From assembly GCA_030761205.1 (NCBI GenBank), contig JAULJL010000027.1, forward strand, positions 18,168,501 to 18,232,500: 64,000 bases of DNA, written 5' to 3'. Positions 24,052 through 36,974 of this stretch are shown piece after piece; position 1 is the first letter of the stretch; the number at the start of each line of letters is the position of its first letter. The position numbers and the translations under genes were made by a program. The stretch comes from Fremontodendron californicum. Taxonomy: Eukaryota; Streptophyta; Magnoliopsida; Malvales; Malvaceae. The notes beneath the pieces are model-generated. The model saw nothing but the letters and a program-made list of their open reading frames with translations, searched no databases and was not told the origin of the DNA.

Positions 24052-26149
24052 GTCTCGCATTCATTTTTTTTTTTTTAAATTCTGGGATTCGCTCATTGCG
24101 GACGAATAATTAATTGATTACATTAACTCAGCTTGATTGACTAACGGAGCTTTAATCCCCTCGTACACGGTAGGATTAGATAATTAGAGGTTCATAGCTG
24201 GATTGGGTCGTAATTTAAATTTTTTTTATATTTTTTATTTAAATTTGATTTGGATCGATTTATAAGTCTAAATTATTGTTTTAAAATATTAAAAAATACG
24301 AATCAAGCCTATCGGATCAGACGAATAGTCTGATCCTTGAACAGGGTCTAGATAGGATGCCATTTAATAATAAAAATTTAGATATTCGATACTATTTAAT
24401 TTTTTTTTTTGGATTCGAATGAATTTTGGATTTGGATATTATATTTATTATTTATAACGGATCTGAATAGGAATTCTTGGATATTCGATATTCGAATCTG
24501 CTTTGTTTTTGGTTCAGATAGTGTCAGATATCCAAATCCGTTACAAATAACAGATTTGGAAATCTGAATCAGATATACGTTTACATATTTAATTATTGTT
24601 TAATTTTATATTTTATCTTTAAAAAAAAATAATGTAATGAATTCGGATATCTGTTAGATATTGCTATCTAAATCAGATGCGGATTTGGATAATATGCGAA
24701 TAATATGGATTCGGATATCATGTAAATTAAAAGAATTCGAATTCGAATATTTCAAAAATTACAGATATCTAATCCACTGACATCCCTATACACGGGATAA
24801 TAATAAATGTGTAAAGTAAACTTAGATATTACAAATTAATAATTAAAAATAGGTTTGAACCTGGTTTAGTTCAGTTGGTACATGTAGCCACTCTTAAGAG
24901 GTAACATCCAATAGATTTGCATTTCGAATCTTAGCATCTACAACCCATTTCTCTATATTCATATTGCAGTCTCTTTTGTAAAAATAATAATAATAATTTA
25001 CTAACAACTTTCATTAGACATTTTTTAATAATAATAATAAGTATTGAAAGAAGATATTTACTTTATATAGTAATTTTAAAAATGTTTTTATGACACATGT
25101 TAAAAAAAAAACTATAATAATTTTAAAGAATACTTTAAAACATTCATTAACAAAATCTTAAAAATATTATTTTAATTAATTGGATAACTCTTTTTTAAGA
25201 ATTAAATACTAATTAAAAAGTATATGTGAATTACTGGAGCGACTAACCGGATTGAGAATCAATGATATATCCAATCCAAAAATTGTAAAAAATCAATCCT
25301 TTCATCCATTCAATTAAAAATCGATCAAAATTCGATTAAATCAGATTTAATCAAACCGGTTGAATCGAATTTGGTCGCTTTTTACCAATTTTATTATTTA
25401 AATTACTATTTATTCTATAAAAATATTTTGTAAGTAATAGAAAATTTGAACCCTTACCTCTTTAAATTCTAATAGTGTGCTAACTATCAAGTCAAATGTA
25501 TTATTTTGTTGAGTGTTTGTCATCTTTAATATATATAAAATAACAAATATTGCATTTAAAGCACAATTAATACTTCAATTCAATTGGTCGATTAAATCAA
25601 GAATCGAACATCCAATTGATTCAACCTTCGATTCGATTATTAAAACAATAGAATTACCTTCTCATACAAAGCAAAATACATCCGTTTTCCATACGTTTCG
25701 GTCCAACAAGTTCAAAGTAGAGTGTTGGCTGAAAAGATTTAGATAAATTAAGAGAGTGAATTAGTTAATTAGAAATTTTAAATTATTTTGAATCAAAATG
25801 AGATTTTGTACAAAATCAAAAAGATAGGCAACTCTAAATGAAATTAAAGTATAAATAAAAATTGAAATACTAAAAATAAAGGGAGAGATAATCAAACTCA
25901 AAACTTATAGAGGTTTGATCTTTATTCAAAGGCACTTATGTCATATCCCTTAGCAAATAGTTCAATCTCAAAATTAACATTTTAAAGTTAAGGTATAAGT
26001 TTTACAATTTCAACTCAAATGGTTCTATCTAATACTCAAAAATTCACTTAAGTATTTCACTCCCCTTGAACTCACACACTCAATTTGATGAATAAGTGTT
26101 TTCGCAAGCTTAAAAACCTCACGAATGTTAGATGTTTGTTAGTTTTTGA
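24052..26149. other. Gene-free AT-rich intergenic region with degraded repeats
   Basis: 24300-24790 is built of GGATATTCGGAT-like text and ends CTGACATCCCTA, probably an old MITE. 25230-25690 has AATCAAACCGGTTGAATCGA-like text typical of decayed repeats. 25740-26149 may be an LTR fragment (phrase AACTTATAGAGGTTTGATC). No exon is recognised. Confidence 0.4.
24865..25010 (+). mobile_element. Probable tRNA-derived SINE
   Basis: TTTAGTTCAGTTGGTA (24865-24880) resembles a pol III A box and ATTTCGAATCT (24921-24931) a B box, followed by an (AAT)n-like tail near 24985-25000. The spacing is longer than in a tRNA, as is common in SINEs. Confidence 0.42.
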
Positions 26150-28565
26150 TGTTGGGAATAGTGTGGTAGCCCAAAACAAGCATTAACCCACAACATGCAC
26201 TCGGGAAGAAGAGAAAAAGAGAACACAATATTTTTAACATGGTTCAGCCCTTCTTGGTCTACATCCACGATCCTAAAGGGATAAACATACTTCACTAAGG
26301 AAGAATTTCAACTAGTAGCTTTTGCTCGGATAAAGCTACAAACCTTATTACAACACACTTGTAGCTTTTGCACGGATAAAGCTACAAACCATCATCCCAA
26401 TATTGTAACTTTTGCACGGATAAAGTTATAAACCCTCCTCACAAATAATGTAACTTTTGCACGAATAAAGTTACAAACCTTCCTACAAACAAACTTGACT
26501 CACCACCCAAAGAATCCTAATACAACTTCTACTTAAATGTATAGACCCCATCTCACAAGGGGCGGTGTTCACCTTTCCCTAAAAGCCAAGGTTCTTATTT
26601 ATAGGTGAGCACTCCTCTTGACTCATCAATACTACTCAATGTGGGATTAGGATTCCCCTTTGCTTAACCAATTAGTTACTTGATGTGGGATGAGCACTCC
26701 TACTCAATGTGGGACTTAGACTCCTACTCAAACTCAATGTTGGACTTGAACTCAAACTCAACAGATCTTCCCTTGAGTCAAAGTTTTCCTACTCAATGTT
26801 GGACTTTCAAACTCAACAAACCCTCCATTGAGTAAAAGTCCCAATTACTTCTTGGCAGCAACTCTTCTCCCTCGAACCAAAAGCCTCTGGACAACAACTC
26901 AGCAACTCTCATACTCTTCTTCCTTGAATAAAAAGTTTCTTGCCAGCAACTCTCCTCGCTCGAACCAAAAGCTTATGGGCAACAACTCTCTGGACAACTC
27001 TACTCTGTTGAACCAAATGCTTTTGAGCAGCAACTCTCTTCGGTCAAACCGAAAAGCTTATGGGCAGTCCCTCGAACCAAAAGCTTTGATACCAGTTGTT
27101 GGGAATAGCGTGGCAGCACAAAACAAGCATTAACCCACAACATGCACTCGGAAAGAAGAGAAAAAGAGAACACAATATTTTTAACGTGGTTCAGCCCTTC
27201 TTGGCCTACATTCATGATCCCAAAGGGATAAACATACTTCACTAAGAAAGAATTTCAACTAGTAGCTTTTGCTCGGATAAAGCTGCAAACCTTATTACAA
27301 CACACTTGTAGCTTTTGCACGGATAAAGCTACAAACCATCCTCCCAATATTGTAACTTTTGCATGGATAAAGTTATAAACCCTCATCACAAATAATGTGA
27401 CTTTTGCACGGATAAAGTTACAAACCTACCTACAAACAAACTTGACTCACCACCCAAAAAATCCCAATACAACTTCTACTTAAGTGTATAGACCCCATCT
27501 CACAGGGGGTGGTGGTCACCTTTCCTTAAATGCCAAGGTTCTTATTTATAGGTGAGCACTTCTCTTGGCTTATCAATACTACTCAATGTGGGATTAGGTT
27601 TCCCCTTTGCTTAACCAATTAGTTACTTGATTTGGGATGAGCACTCTCACTCAATGTGGGAGTTAGACTCCTACTCAAACTCAATGTTGGACTTGGACTC
27701 AAACTCAACAAATCCTCCCTTGAGACAAAGTCTTCCTACTCAATGTTGGACTTTCAAACTCAACAAACCCTCCCTTGAGTCAAAATCCCAATTATTTCTT
27801 GGCAGCAACTCTTCTCCCTCGAACCAAAAGCCTCTGGACAACAACTCAGCAACTCTCCTACTCTTCTTCCTCGAACAAAAAGCTTCTTGCCAACAACTCT
27901 CCTCGCTCGAACCTAAAGCTTATGGGCAGCAACTCTCTAGACAACTCTACTCCGTTAAACCAAAAGCTTTTGAGCAGCAACTCTCTTCGGTCAAACCAAA
28001 AAGTTTATGGGCAGTCTCTCGAACCAAAAGCTCTGATACCAGTTGTTGGGAATAGCGTGACAGCCCAAAACAAGCATTAACCCACAACATGCACTCGGGA
28101 AGAAGAGAAAAAGAGAACACAATATTTTTACGTGGTTCAGCCCTTCTTGGCCTACATCCACGATCCCAAAGGGATAAACATACTTCACTAAGGAAGAATT
28201 TCAACCGGTAGCTTTTGCATGAATAAAGCTACAAACCTTATTACAACACACTTGTAGCTTTTGCACGGATAAAGCTACAAACTATCCTCCCAATATTGTA
28301 ACTTTTGCACGGATAAAGTTATAAACCCTCATCACAAATAATGTAACTTTTACACGGATAAAGTTACAAACCTTCATAAAAACAAACTTGTCTCACCACC
28401 CAAAGAATCCTAATACAACTTCTACTTAAGTGTATAAACCCAATCTCACAAGGGGTGGTGGTCACTTTTCCTTAAAAACCAAGGTTCCTATTTATAGGTG
28501 AGCACTCTTCTTGGCTCATCAATACTACTCAATGTGGGATTAGGATTCCCCTTTGCTTAACCAAT
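26150..28565 (-). mobile_element. Tandem array of a miniature LTR retrotransposon (TRIM-like)
   Basis: The order is LTR 26150-26763, internal 26764-27096, LTR 27097-27710, internal 27711-28043, LTR 28044-28565 (cut by the family B insertion). Both complete LTRs are 614 bp and both internal parts 333 bp, so the period is 947 bp. LTR ends are TGTTG...CAACA. On the minus strand each LTR is followed by AC and a primer site; the one at 28030-28041 reads TGGTATCAGAGC, complementary to initiator tRNA-Met. A purine tract (AAGGGAAGAT or AAGGGAGGAT) precedes the LTR start. The internal part has no gag or pol. TATA boxes read on the minus strand, e.g. 26594-26604. Short ORFs of about 100 codons in the array run mostly antisense and are not genes. 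Confidence 0.88.
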
Positions 28566-30705
28566 TGTAGACACCCGGATTTTATCCGGGTTTGATTTTA
28601 AATTTTTTAATTAAAAAAGGAATCAGAAAATAAAAAAAAAGGATAAATTCGAAATTAATAATAAAAAAAAAAAGTTTGGGTTGGGATGAATCTCTTGTTG
28701 GGGATAAAATTGAACTCTGAAATGTGAGATAAATATAACAAAAAAAAGAGTTTTTATTAGGTGGGGATTAGACTTTGATTTGGAAAGGAAGTCCAAACCA
28801 GATTGGACTAGGACTCTTAGAAAGTTTTGCCTATATAAACAAGCTTTAGATTCAGTATTTGGGGGGTGGAAAAAGAGGAGGAAACGACGTGGAGCTTGTT
28901 TGCAAAACACTTCAGGTAGAACACAAGCTGTTCTACTTCGATCTTAAGGAGAACTCACACGGGTGTTATCTGAAAATCTCGCAAAAGACATCGGCTACCA
29001 GATCCACCATCACAGTCCCTTCTACTGGCATCTCCTGGTTCCTCGATCTTTTCAATTACTACGTCAACTCCGACGAACAGAACCTCTTCAACAAGGAATT
29101 GCAGCTCTTACTCTCAGCCTCTCTTGGTGGCTTCTTGTCATTGTAAATGGGCTTTATATTGTTCTTAGCCCGTCTTGCAAGGAGACTTGGACTGGCTTAT
29201 CCTTTCGAGCTTTCACAGGAATTTGGCCTTATTTCAAGCTCACTGTTGCTTCAGCTATTATGCTTTCTTTGGAGATTTGGTACAGCCAAGGATTGGTGCT
29301 TATTTTAGGGCTCCTTACTAATCCAACAATCTCACTGGATTCGATTTCAATTTGCATGAATTATTTGAACTGGGACATGCAATTTATGCTAGGCCTCAGC
29401 GCATGCTGCCCCCAGTTTTTTGATTTTTATTGCTTTTTGTTGTTTCGTCATTATTATTTTATTTATTTATTATTTACTAATTGGATTTTTAAGTTTTTTT
29501 TCTTCAGGTTTTTACTTTGTGAATTATTTATTATTTGTTTACTAATTAATTGTTATTAAATACTTTATTAACCATTATTTGTTTTAATATAAAAAAATTT
29601 ACTATTTATTTTAATTACTATTATTATATTATATTATATTTTATATTCTTATATTTTATTATTAATTGATTGTATATTATTATATTTGTTATTAACCATG
29701 GATTTATTTATTGATAAAAGAATATTTTAATTAGTTTAGATTAATTTTAATTGAAGATTATTTATTTTTAAATTAATAAATTGAGATTTTTCCAATGATG
29801 AAATTCAAAGAAATTACGAATGGTTGATTTTTGAGAAATTTCTAGGTGAGAAATTTCTTTTAAAAATTCTCCAGAATGAATGGAAGGATATTTTAAGAGA
29901 TTAATTTCAATACCAACAAAAATCAAAATTTTATTTTTTTAAAAGAATAATTAATTTTCAACATTTTTTCCTCAAATTGATTTTCCATAATAAATGCTTA
30001 ATTAAATTGAAGGATAAAATTCGGATTTTTTCCGATGATGAAATTCAAGAAAGTTGCAAATGGATGACTTTTAAGAAATTTCTAGGTGAGAAAAATTCTC
30101 TTAAAAATTCTCCAGAACGAATGGAAGAATATTTTAAGGGATAATTTTCGATATTAAAGATCAGAATTTATTTTTCGAACAAACCTTGATAAAATATGGA
30201 ATAATTTTGGAAGATTAATTTAAGAAAAATAATTTGATAAATAATCTAACTTTTCCGACGACGGAGCCTCTTCAATTGAACGAATGGTTTCTTTTGAATA
30301 CTCTCGAGGTGAGGAAACATTTTTTAGTAATTTCTCCAGAATGAATGGAAGGAAGATCTAAAAAATAATCTCCGATATCTCTAACTTTAACAATTAAAAT
30401 GAAAATAGGATAGACAAGACCAGTTAATTAAGACTTTTTAAGTATCACAAGACTAATTAGGTACTATCTCTTAGATAGGCGTTGTGAGGGTGCTAATCCT
30501 TCCTCACACGTAACCGTACTCCCAAACCTAGTTCTGATAAAGTAGACCAGAACCTATTCTTTTTAAGGTGCCTTAGTCAAGCTTAGGATTACTTTAAATA
30601 GGATAAATTCATAAAGGTGACTAATCACACCTAGATTAGATGATTAGTGGCGACTCCATTGATTTGCGTCTAGCATGCTGAATTCGTTTTTGGCACGTTA
30701 TGACA
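28566..30705 (+). repeat. 5' LTR of the family B element
   Basis: TGTAGACACC to CGTTATGACA, 2140 bp. A TATATAAAC box lies at about 28832-28840. Its 3' part shares GTTGTGAGGGTGCTAATCC and CACACGTAACCG with family A LTRs. The 198-codon ORF inside has no family features. Confidence 0.88.
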
Positions 30706-30708
30706 GTT

Positions 30709-30727
30709 TGGCGACTCCGCTGGGGAC
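30709..30727 (+). other. Primer binding site, tRNA-Arg type
   Basis: TGGCGACTCCGCTGGGGAC, three bases after the LTR end. It fits the 3' end of plant tRNA-Arg(ACG) with one mismatch, the primer type known from Ogre elements. The tRNA sequence is from memory. Confidence 0.8.
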
Positions 30728-31449
30728 ATTAGAGAGTCGAGCCATAAATTAGTCTTGTGATACCTTAGGTTTTAAATATTGGTCTTTAAGTGTTTAATTT
30801 TTATGTATTTATTTATTTGTTTATTTATTTTTATTTTTATTTTTGATTTTGATTTTGTTATTTGTACTAACAACTTTTGTTTCATTGTACATTTATGGGT
30901 AAAGGAAGGTTTGAATGTCCCTTCGCACACACGACACATTGCATATCATAAAGTCCTATACCCGGACTCGTCCCTTTTAGGAGGGGGTAAAGTACCTACG
31001 CCTCGAGAGGTGAAAACCTCCGCAACGGCTAGCGAAACACCTTTAGAGTGTAAAGTACCAAAGTTTTTGAGAGGTGATAACCTCCGCCATAACTTTGGAA
31101 AATACTCTCACCCGAATTGAACCTTTCCGGTTGGAGCCTGTAATGGGTGAGGAATGGGGTGCCTACTCATTCTACATGGATGATGTTAAGGAGCAATTTG
31201 GGGACCTTTTTAGCTTGGTCAAGTATCCTAAACCCAGCATATAAACAATACTTAAGTGGCCAAACTTTAAGATAGAGTCATGTTCACCTTTTCCATAGAT
31301 AATAACCTGAAATAGGACACATGAAGGGATGTCCTTGTATTTTTCTTTATTTTCACATTTTTCTTGTTAAAATTGTTGTGAATATCATTCCATTTGTGTC
31401 AAGCTTTCTAAAGTCATTGCGTATGTCATAAACTTCATCATTTAGATAT

Positions 31450-31700
31450 TTTCATCATGCATTTACCATGTACATTTTTTAACCATGCTCATGCATTTAC
31501 CATGTACATTTTTAACCATGCTCATGCATTTACCATGAACATTTTTAACCATGCTCATGCATTTACCATGCTCATTCATTTTCCATGTACATTTTTTAAC
31601 AATGCTCATACATTTATCATATACATTTTTCATAAAAGCTTATGCATTCACTATGTATATTTTCGTAATGCTCATGCACTCATCATGTACAGTTTTCATA
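31450..31700 (+). repeat. Short tandem repeats in the family B leader
   Basis: About eight copies of a roughly 31-bp unit of the form CATGCTCATGCATTTACCATG plus TACATTTTTAAC, decaying toward the right. Confidence 0.8.
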
Positions 31701-31863
31701 ATGTTGCTGTTAAACTTTCATTCTTTTATTTATTTGCATCATACATGTGCGTTCATGAAAGCATTTGAGTCTTGAATTTTAAAATTGTGGTAATGAGAGG
31801 TTCAAAGATAACTCAGAAAGATCTTGGGGGCATTCCTACAACATTCGTTCATGGGTTAAAACA

Positions 31864-33373
31864 ATGACAGAGGAACAGGCTGCTAGGATTCGTTCACGGG
31901 TTAAAGCAATAGCAGAGGAACAGTTTGCTAGGATGAACAAAATAGAAAAAACCTAGGGTGAGATTTGAGAGCAATTAAACTCGTTGTTGAAAATGATGAA
32001 GAGTCTGAAAGGGAAAGATAAGATAGATAAATCCGGCTCTGAGGGAAAGAATCAGAATGTGGATGAATCTTCGTATCCACCAGGTCTCCAATCTCAAGTT
32101 CAAATGCCTCAACAAGTGCAGTCGCTACAAGCACCATTCGTAGGAGGATTTAACTATCCGGGATATAACATTCCTGCCTCAGGGGCAAAGATAGATCCTA
32201 TCTGAATTCTAGATTTAGATGATCAAGAAAGGCTGAAGGAAGTTGAAGAGATAGACTCTCGTAAGATGAAATTGATTGAAGAAAGACTCCGGGCTGTTGA
32301 GGGTTTGGATTTCTATGATTCTATGGATGCTGAAGGGCTTTGTTTGGTTCCAGATGTGGTTATCCCCCCAAGTTCAAGACTCTTGATTTCGAGAAATTTG
32401 ATGGGTCCAAGTGCCCCATATCTCATATCACCATGTTTTGCAGGAAGATGGTTGCTTATGCGAAAGATGATAAGTTGCTCATCCATGTCTTCTAGGACAG
32501 TCTTACAGGTTCTGCTGTCAGGTGGTATGCTCAGCTAGATAAGAATCTCGTCCGTACTTGGAAGGAATTAGCAAAGACGTTCATTAATCAGTACAAGCAC
32601 ATTGTTGACATGGCCCCAGACCATTTAACCTTACAGAATATGGAGAAGAAAACTACTGAAAGCTTCAAAGAGTATGCTCAGAGATGGAGGGATATTGCCG
32701 CCGGAGTTCAACCACCTCTCACTGAAAAAGAAACTACAGTCTTAAAGCACCATACTATGAAAGGATGATTGGGAATGCCACCAAGAATTTTGCAGATATT
32801 GTAATCTCCGGGGAGATAATTGAGAATGCTATAAAGAGTGGGAAGCTTGAAGATAGAGAGACATCCGATGCAAAGAATGAGGCATCTATAAAGAAAGAAG
32901 AAGATGTTAAAGCTGTGACTTATGGAGGACAACAAAAAAGAGATCTTCCCCCATACCATCCATATCCCATGTACCAACATTATTATCCCGTTGTAAATAA
33001 TGTTACACCACAACCAACTTTTCGGCCAAACTCTTACTCACAACCACCTACTTTCATGACTGGTCCATCTACACCTGCAACTAGGCCTGTTCCCCAAAGA
33101 AGACCAAGAAACAGTCAGGAGAAAATTCCGATCCCAATTTTTGATCTTTTTCCCTTGTTGATAAAAAACCAATACCTTACTCCTGTGCCTTTAAAGACAA
33201 TTCCAAATCCATCAGCAAGGAATTATGATCCTAACAACAAGTGCGATTATCATATAGGAGTAATTGGGCATTCAACGGAAAAATGCAGGCAGTTGAAAAA
33301 AAAGATTGAAGATCTCATTAATGATGGTACCTTGACATTGGATGTTTTGGAACAATGGGGATCTGGAGTTTGA
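31864..33373 (+). pseudogene. Broken gag of family B
   Basis: Gag-type reading from MTEEQAARI through a charged N-terminal region, then the capsid-like core (HITMFCRKM, SGSA-type DSLTGSAVRWYAQLDKN, INQYKHIVDMAPDHL, ESFKEYAQRWRDIA), a proline-rich linker, and a C-terminal zinc-knuckle-like motif CDYHIGVIGHSTEKC. Several in-frame stops (e.g. near 31950, 32203, 32492) and frameshifts (near 32355 and 32740-32770) break it. The longest intact piece is 32765-33373 (202 residues). The core matches retrotransposon gag of the Tat/Athila group; it would form the virus-like particle. It is not functional as read. Confidence 0.85.
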
Positions 33374-35793
33374 AGATGAGGGATGTCACTCGAAATTCAA
33401 TCTGGAAGAATTTTTGATGTTTTCATTTTTGGCATGACATTTTTAAGCATTGTTTAGGTGCTTTAGGAGATTTGTTTTTTTGTTAGGAATCGCTTATATT
33501 TGCATGATTTATCTTTTCGATCTTAAAAAAAATGGTGATTATTGTTAAGAATGAACTTGGCAATCCATTCCCTTGTCTAGTTTCAAATCAGATCACATAA
33601 AAGCTTGATTTCTTTGATCGCCTAAATTTGAAGTGTCGTGAACCTCACCTTTCTTTTGACCAGGAAATGAATCCCAAAAAAAAATCAATAATCTTCGTCT
33701 AAGCAAATGAGCAATGAAATAAACATTTGATTTGCAAAACATTTTTTTGAGAACCAATTCATGAGGCACTCTCTTGAAAGAATCTAGATTTTGGTAATTT
33801 GATAAGTGTCAAGGCTATCTAGAGCTTTAAACACATCACTCCTAAGTTTCTCAACCATGTCCGAACTTTTCTTTTCCTGAATGGTGTCTTTTACTCACAT
33901 ATTGGGGGCAAAATTACCTTAAAAGCCATATTTTTCCAGTATCCTTGAATGCTTTGATTTGAGTAACATCTATTTTCACCCAGTTATCCTTTCTCATATC
34001 TTGGGGTAGGATTACCAAAGAGCCGAATACCTGATGTTTTTTGCACGCCATTACCGATTTGTGCAAACTTTGTTTTCCTCTATGATAGAATGAAATTGCA
34101 TAGACACTTAGAGAAAGCCGGAATAAGGAGAATTGTTGGGTTGGGCCTTCATTTGGATAGGCACATTAAGAGGATGCATGAGTTGCAAAAAAAAAAAAAA
34201 AGGAAACTGTGATATCATGCATATGAGATATTCAAATGATTTTAATGACAATTCTTATTATCTATTCCACCTGGGTTTTGCTCTTCAATGGAAATATTCA
34301 TACTAGAAATGAGAAATGGCCATCTTTCGTATTCCTTTCACAAAATGAGAAATTATCCTTTGCTACCCCCTTTGAGCCTATTGGATTCTTGTTTTTTTTT
34401 TAATAAACCTTGACCAAGGATCACCCTCCATATCGGGGGGCAAGTGTGAAGAATTATCTTTCTATGGAGGGTCATACGTTTGGATCATATTTCTACACCA
34501 TGAATGCTTTATGTCAGGGGGGCAAATATTGAAATGGATTGAGTTTCAAATTTTCAAACTTACTTTATGATAGGAAAGTCTGTGAAAAAAAAAAGAAAGA
34601 AAAGGGAAAAAGAAAAAGAAAAAGAAAAAGAAAGAAAAAGAAAAAAAGAGAAAAAAAAAAGAGAAAAAGAAAAATTCGCAAGATGAAATCCTCATGAAGA
34701 GAAATGATCCATGGTTAGATAAGAAGTAGAAATGGTGAAATCCTCAAGAGAAATGATCCGTGGTTTGATTACCTTCGAAGAAAGATATGAGATATTTTGA
34801 GATGAAGAAATGATCCTTGGTTTAATTACCTTTAAACACATTTTTGGGCCTGATTATCCTTTTTTTTTCATAAACCCCAAACCTTGGCCTACATTACAAG
34901 CTTTAAAAGTCCATTTTGATCAAGTATGAATGTTTAAGTTGAAGAGTTTTTCCTCAGATTTTATCTCATCCTTTTGAATTTTCATTGAAGAAATTTGAAT
35001 TCTCAAATGCATGGTAGAGCAAAAAAAAATGAAGCTCTAGGGTGAAAACCTAAAAACGGGCAGTCTAGAGCAAGCAAAAAAAATAAATTGAAAGCAACTC
35101 TGCATAACTCTGCCAAGGCCTAACAAGAAGTGCAAAAGAAATGATATTTTGAATCCACCAGGAAACACCGAACACTTTTGAGAAACCTAAGAAGGTCAAC
35201 ACCATTTGGATGACTTAGCCCGATATCAAAAATCCTTTTCCTTTCTTGTCCAAATTTTGAACCCATCGTAGATAGTCTTGACATTTGTTTAATTGCTATA
35301 TATCAAGAAACTTAGAAAGAGTGCCAAAATAAATTATGTTTTCAAGATAAAACTTTTTGTGAAAACCTGATTGTTGAAGGAAAATCATTGTGAGTTTAGA
35401 TGAAAAAACATTGATTTTTCCCTTATGCGAAGAAACTTTCCTTTGATAACCAAAACCTTGACAAATTGAAATAGTCAATGAGCCAAATTGTGATTCGCCT
35501 TGTCCATTCTTGCAGTAATTACCAGTTTTTTTTTTAAGATCTAAAGTTGCATTTTTTAGTAAATGGGGATTTGATTTTTGAACATGAAAGATAGTAATGT
35601 TTCTGGGGGCAATTTTGATTTACCATTGGGGCATGATTTGAAAATGAGAAACGTTTTTTGGACAAATCCTTTCTTTTCAAAGAATTTTCAAAAAGTGTAA
35701 CATGAGAACATTCAGGGGATGCATATTTGAGTTTTGAACCAGTTTGATAAGAGTGACATTTCTGTGGCAAAGAATGAGAAGGCTCTTTACCAT
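33374..35793 (+). other. Family B 3' non-coding region
   Basis: No coding region. Parts align with the minus strand of the family A element (e.g. AAGGATCACCCTCCATATCG at 34427-34446 against its counterpart near 51440), so the two families share this stretch. A GA-rich low-complexity tract lies at 34588-34672. Confidence 0.65.
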
Positions 35794-36974
35794 TGTCGCA
35801 ACCTAAAAAATAATAAAGACGAGTCTCATCGCAAGACTTTATTATTCGTTAAGCGTGACATTAAAAAAAACCGAGGAAAAGTCGACTTAATTCCTCTAGA
35901 AAAATGAAGGTTTTGAAAATGACCTTAAAAAAGACATGGAGTCGCCACCAATCTTTTTTAGCTAGGTGTGATCGACCACCTATTAAAACCGGTTTTATAA
36001 AATATTTTAAAAATTAATTAAAACATTTTAAAAACCAATTTCAAGTCTGCGTTTTAAACCAGAGAAATCAAAGAAGCGGGTTCGGGAGTCGGTTACGTGT
36101 GGGGAAGGATTAGCACCCCCACAACGCCCGTATAAATCGATACCTTATTAATCGTGTGTTATCTCAAGTCTCGGTAAAAAGTTAGTTTTAAATTTAGTAT
36201 TTCAAGTTAATTCCCAATTTAAAAATAATTCCATTTTTTATTGAAAATGATCCGGAATTTATAAATTCAAAATTTTCCTATATTCCCCAACAAACGTGGC
36301 AAAATATAGAAATTTTTATTAGTTTTGGAAAACTTTCCGAATCATTCTCTTTTTTGAAAGAAAGATATTCCTTTATTAATGATAATTGATGAAATTCCCT
36401 CCAGCAAACCCGGTAGAGAATTCATGAATTATTTTAACTCGGGAATATCTTTATTTTTATTGAAAATCATTATCTTTTTTTTTTTTTTTGAAAACATTTA
36501 AAAGAGATGAATATGTATATGCATGACATAAATAAAATGACATAGCAAAATCTAAATAATATAATGCAACCTAAATGACATGACACATAGAAATTATTAT
36601 GGCAAGAATCACATATTATATAAAATGCATGAATATAAAAATGCAATGCATGAAATGTATTTTTTCCTTTAATTAAGGAAATCCGTATATCTAAAAAGAT
36701 ATCCGGCTACCTTAGAAAAATATGTCAAATTAAATATTCTAAAACCAAAATACTTTGTGATTGTTTGAAAACAATTTTGAAAAGCTTGAATTAAAAATAA
36801 AAACTGGGCTAAATCTTTTTTTTTTTAAATGGCTCTAATTTCCTAAGTTTAAAAAATCCGGACTTGACTACCCTTAACCCGGGACTTTAAAAACCATTTT
36901 TAGAGTTTAAAAAGGCTTAAAAATTACCCTAAGTCAGTAGCTAACCCTCCTAATCAGCCCACTCTAAGTAAATT

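Larger units (their letters stand above)
28566..35793 (+). mobile_element. Family B Tat/Ogre-like element, 5' part, interrupted at 35793
   Basis: It has inserted into the third LTR of the miniature array (host text GCTTAACCAAT stops at 28565). It comprises the 5' LTR, primer site, leader with short tandem repeats, a broken gag and a long 3' non-coding region. It is then cut by the family A LTR at 35794. Its 3' LTR is outside the window. No protease, reverse transcriptase or integrase motif is seen after gag in 2.4 kb; in a normal element they would start there. Confidence 0.82.

Noticed and set aside
28963..29559. 198-codon ORF with hydrophobic end
   Set aside because: Inside the family B LTR; an open stretch in LTR text without conserved motifs.
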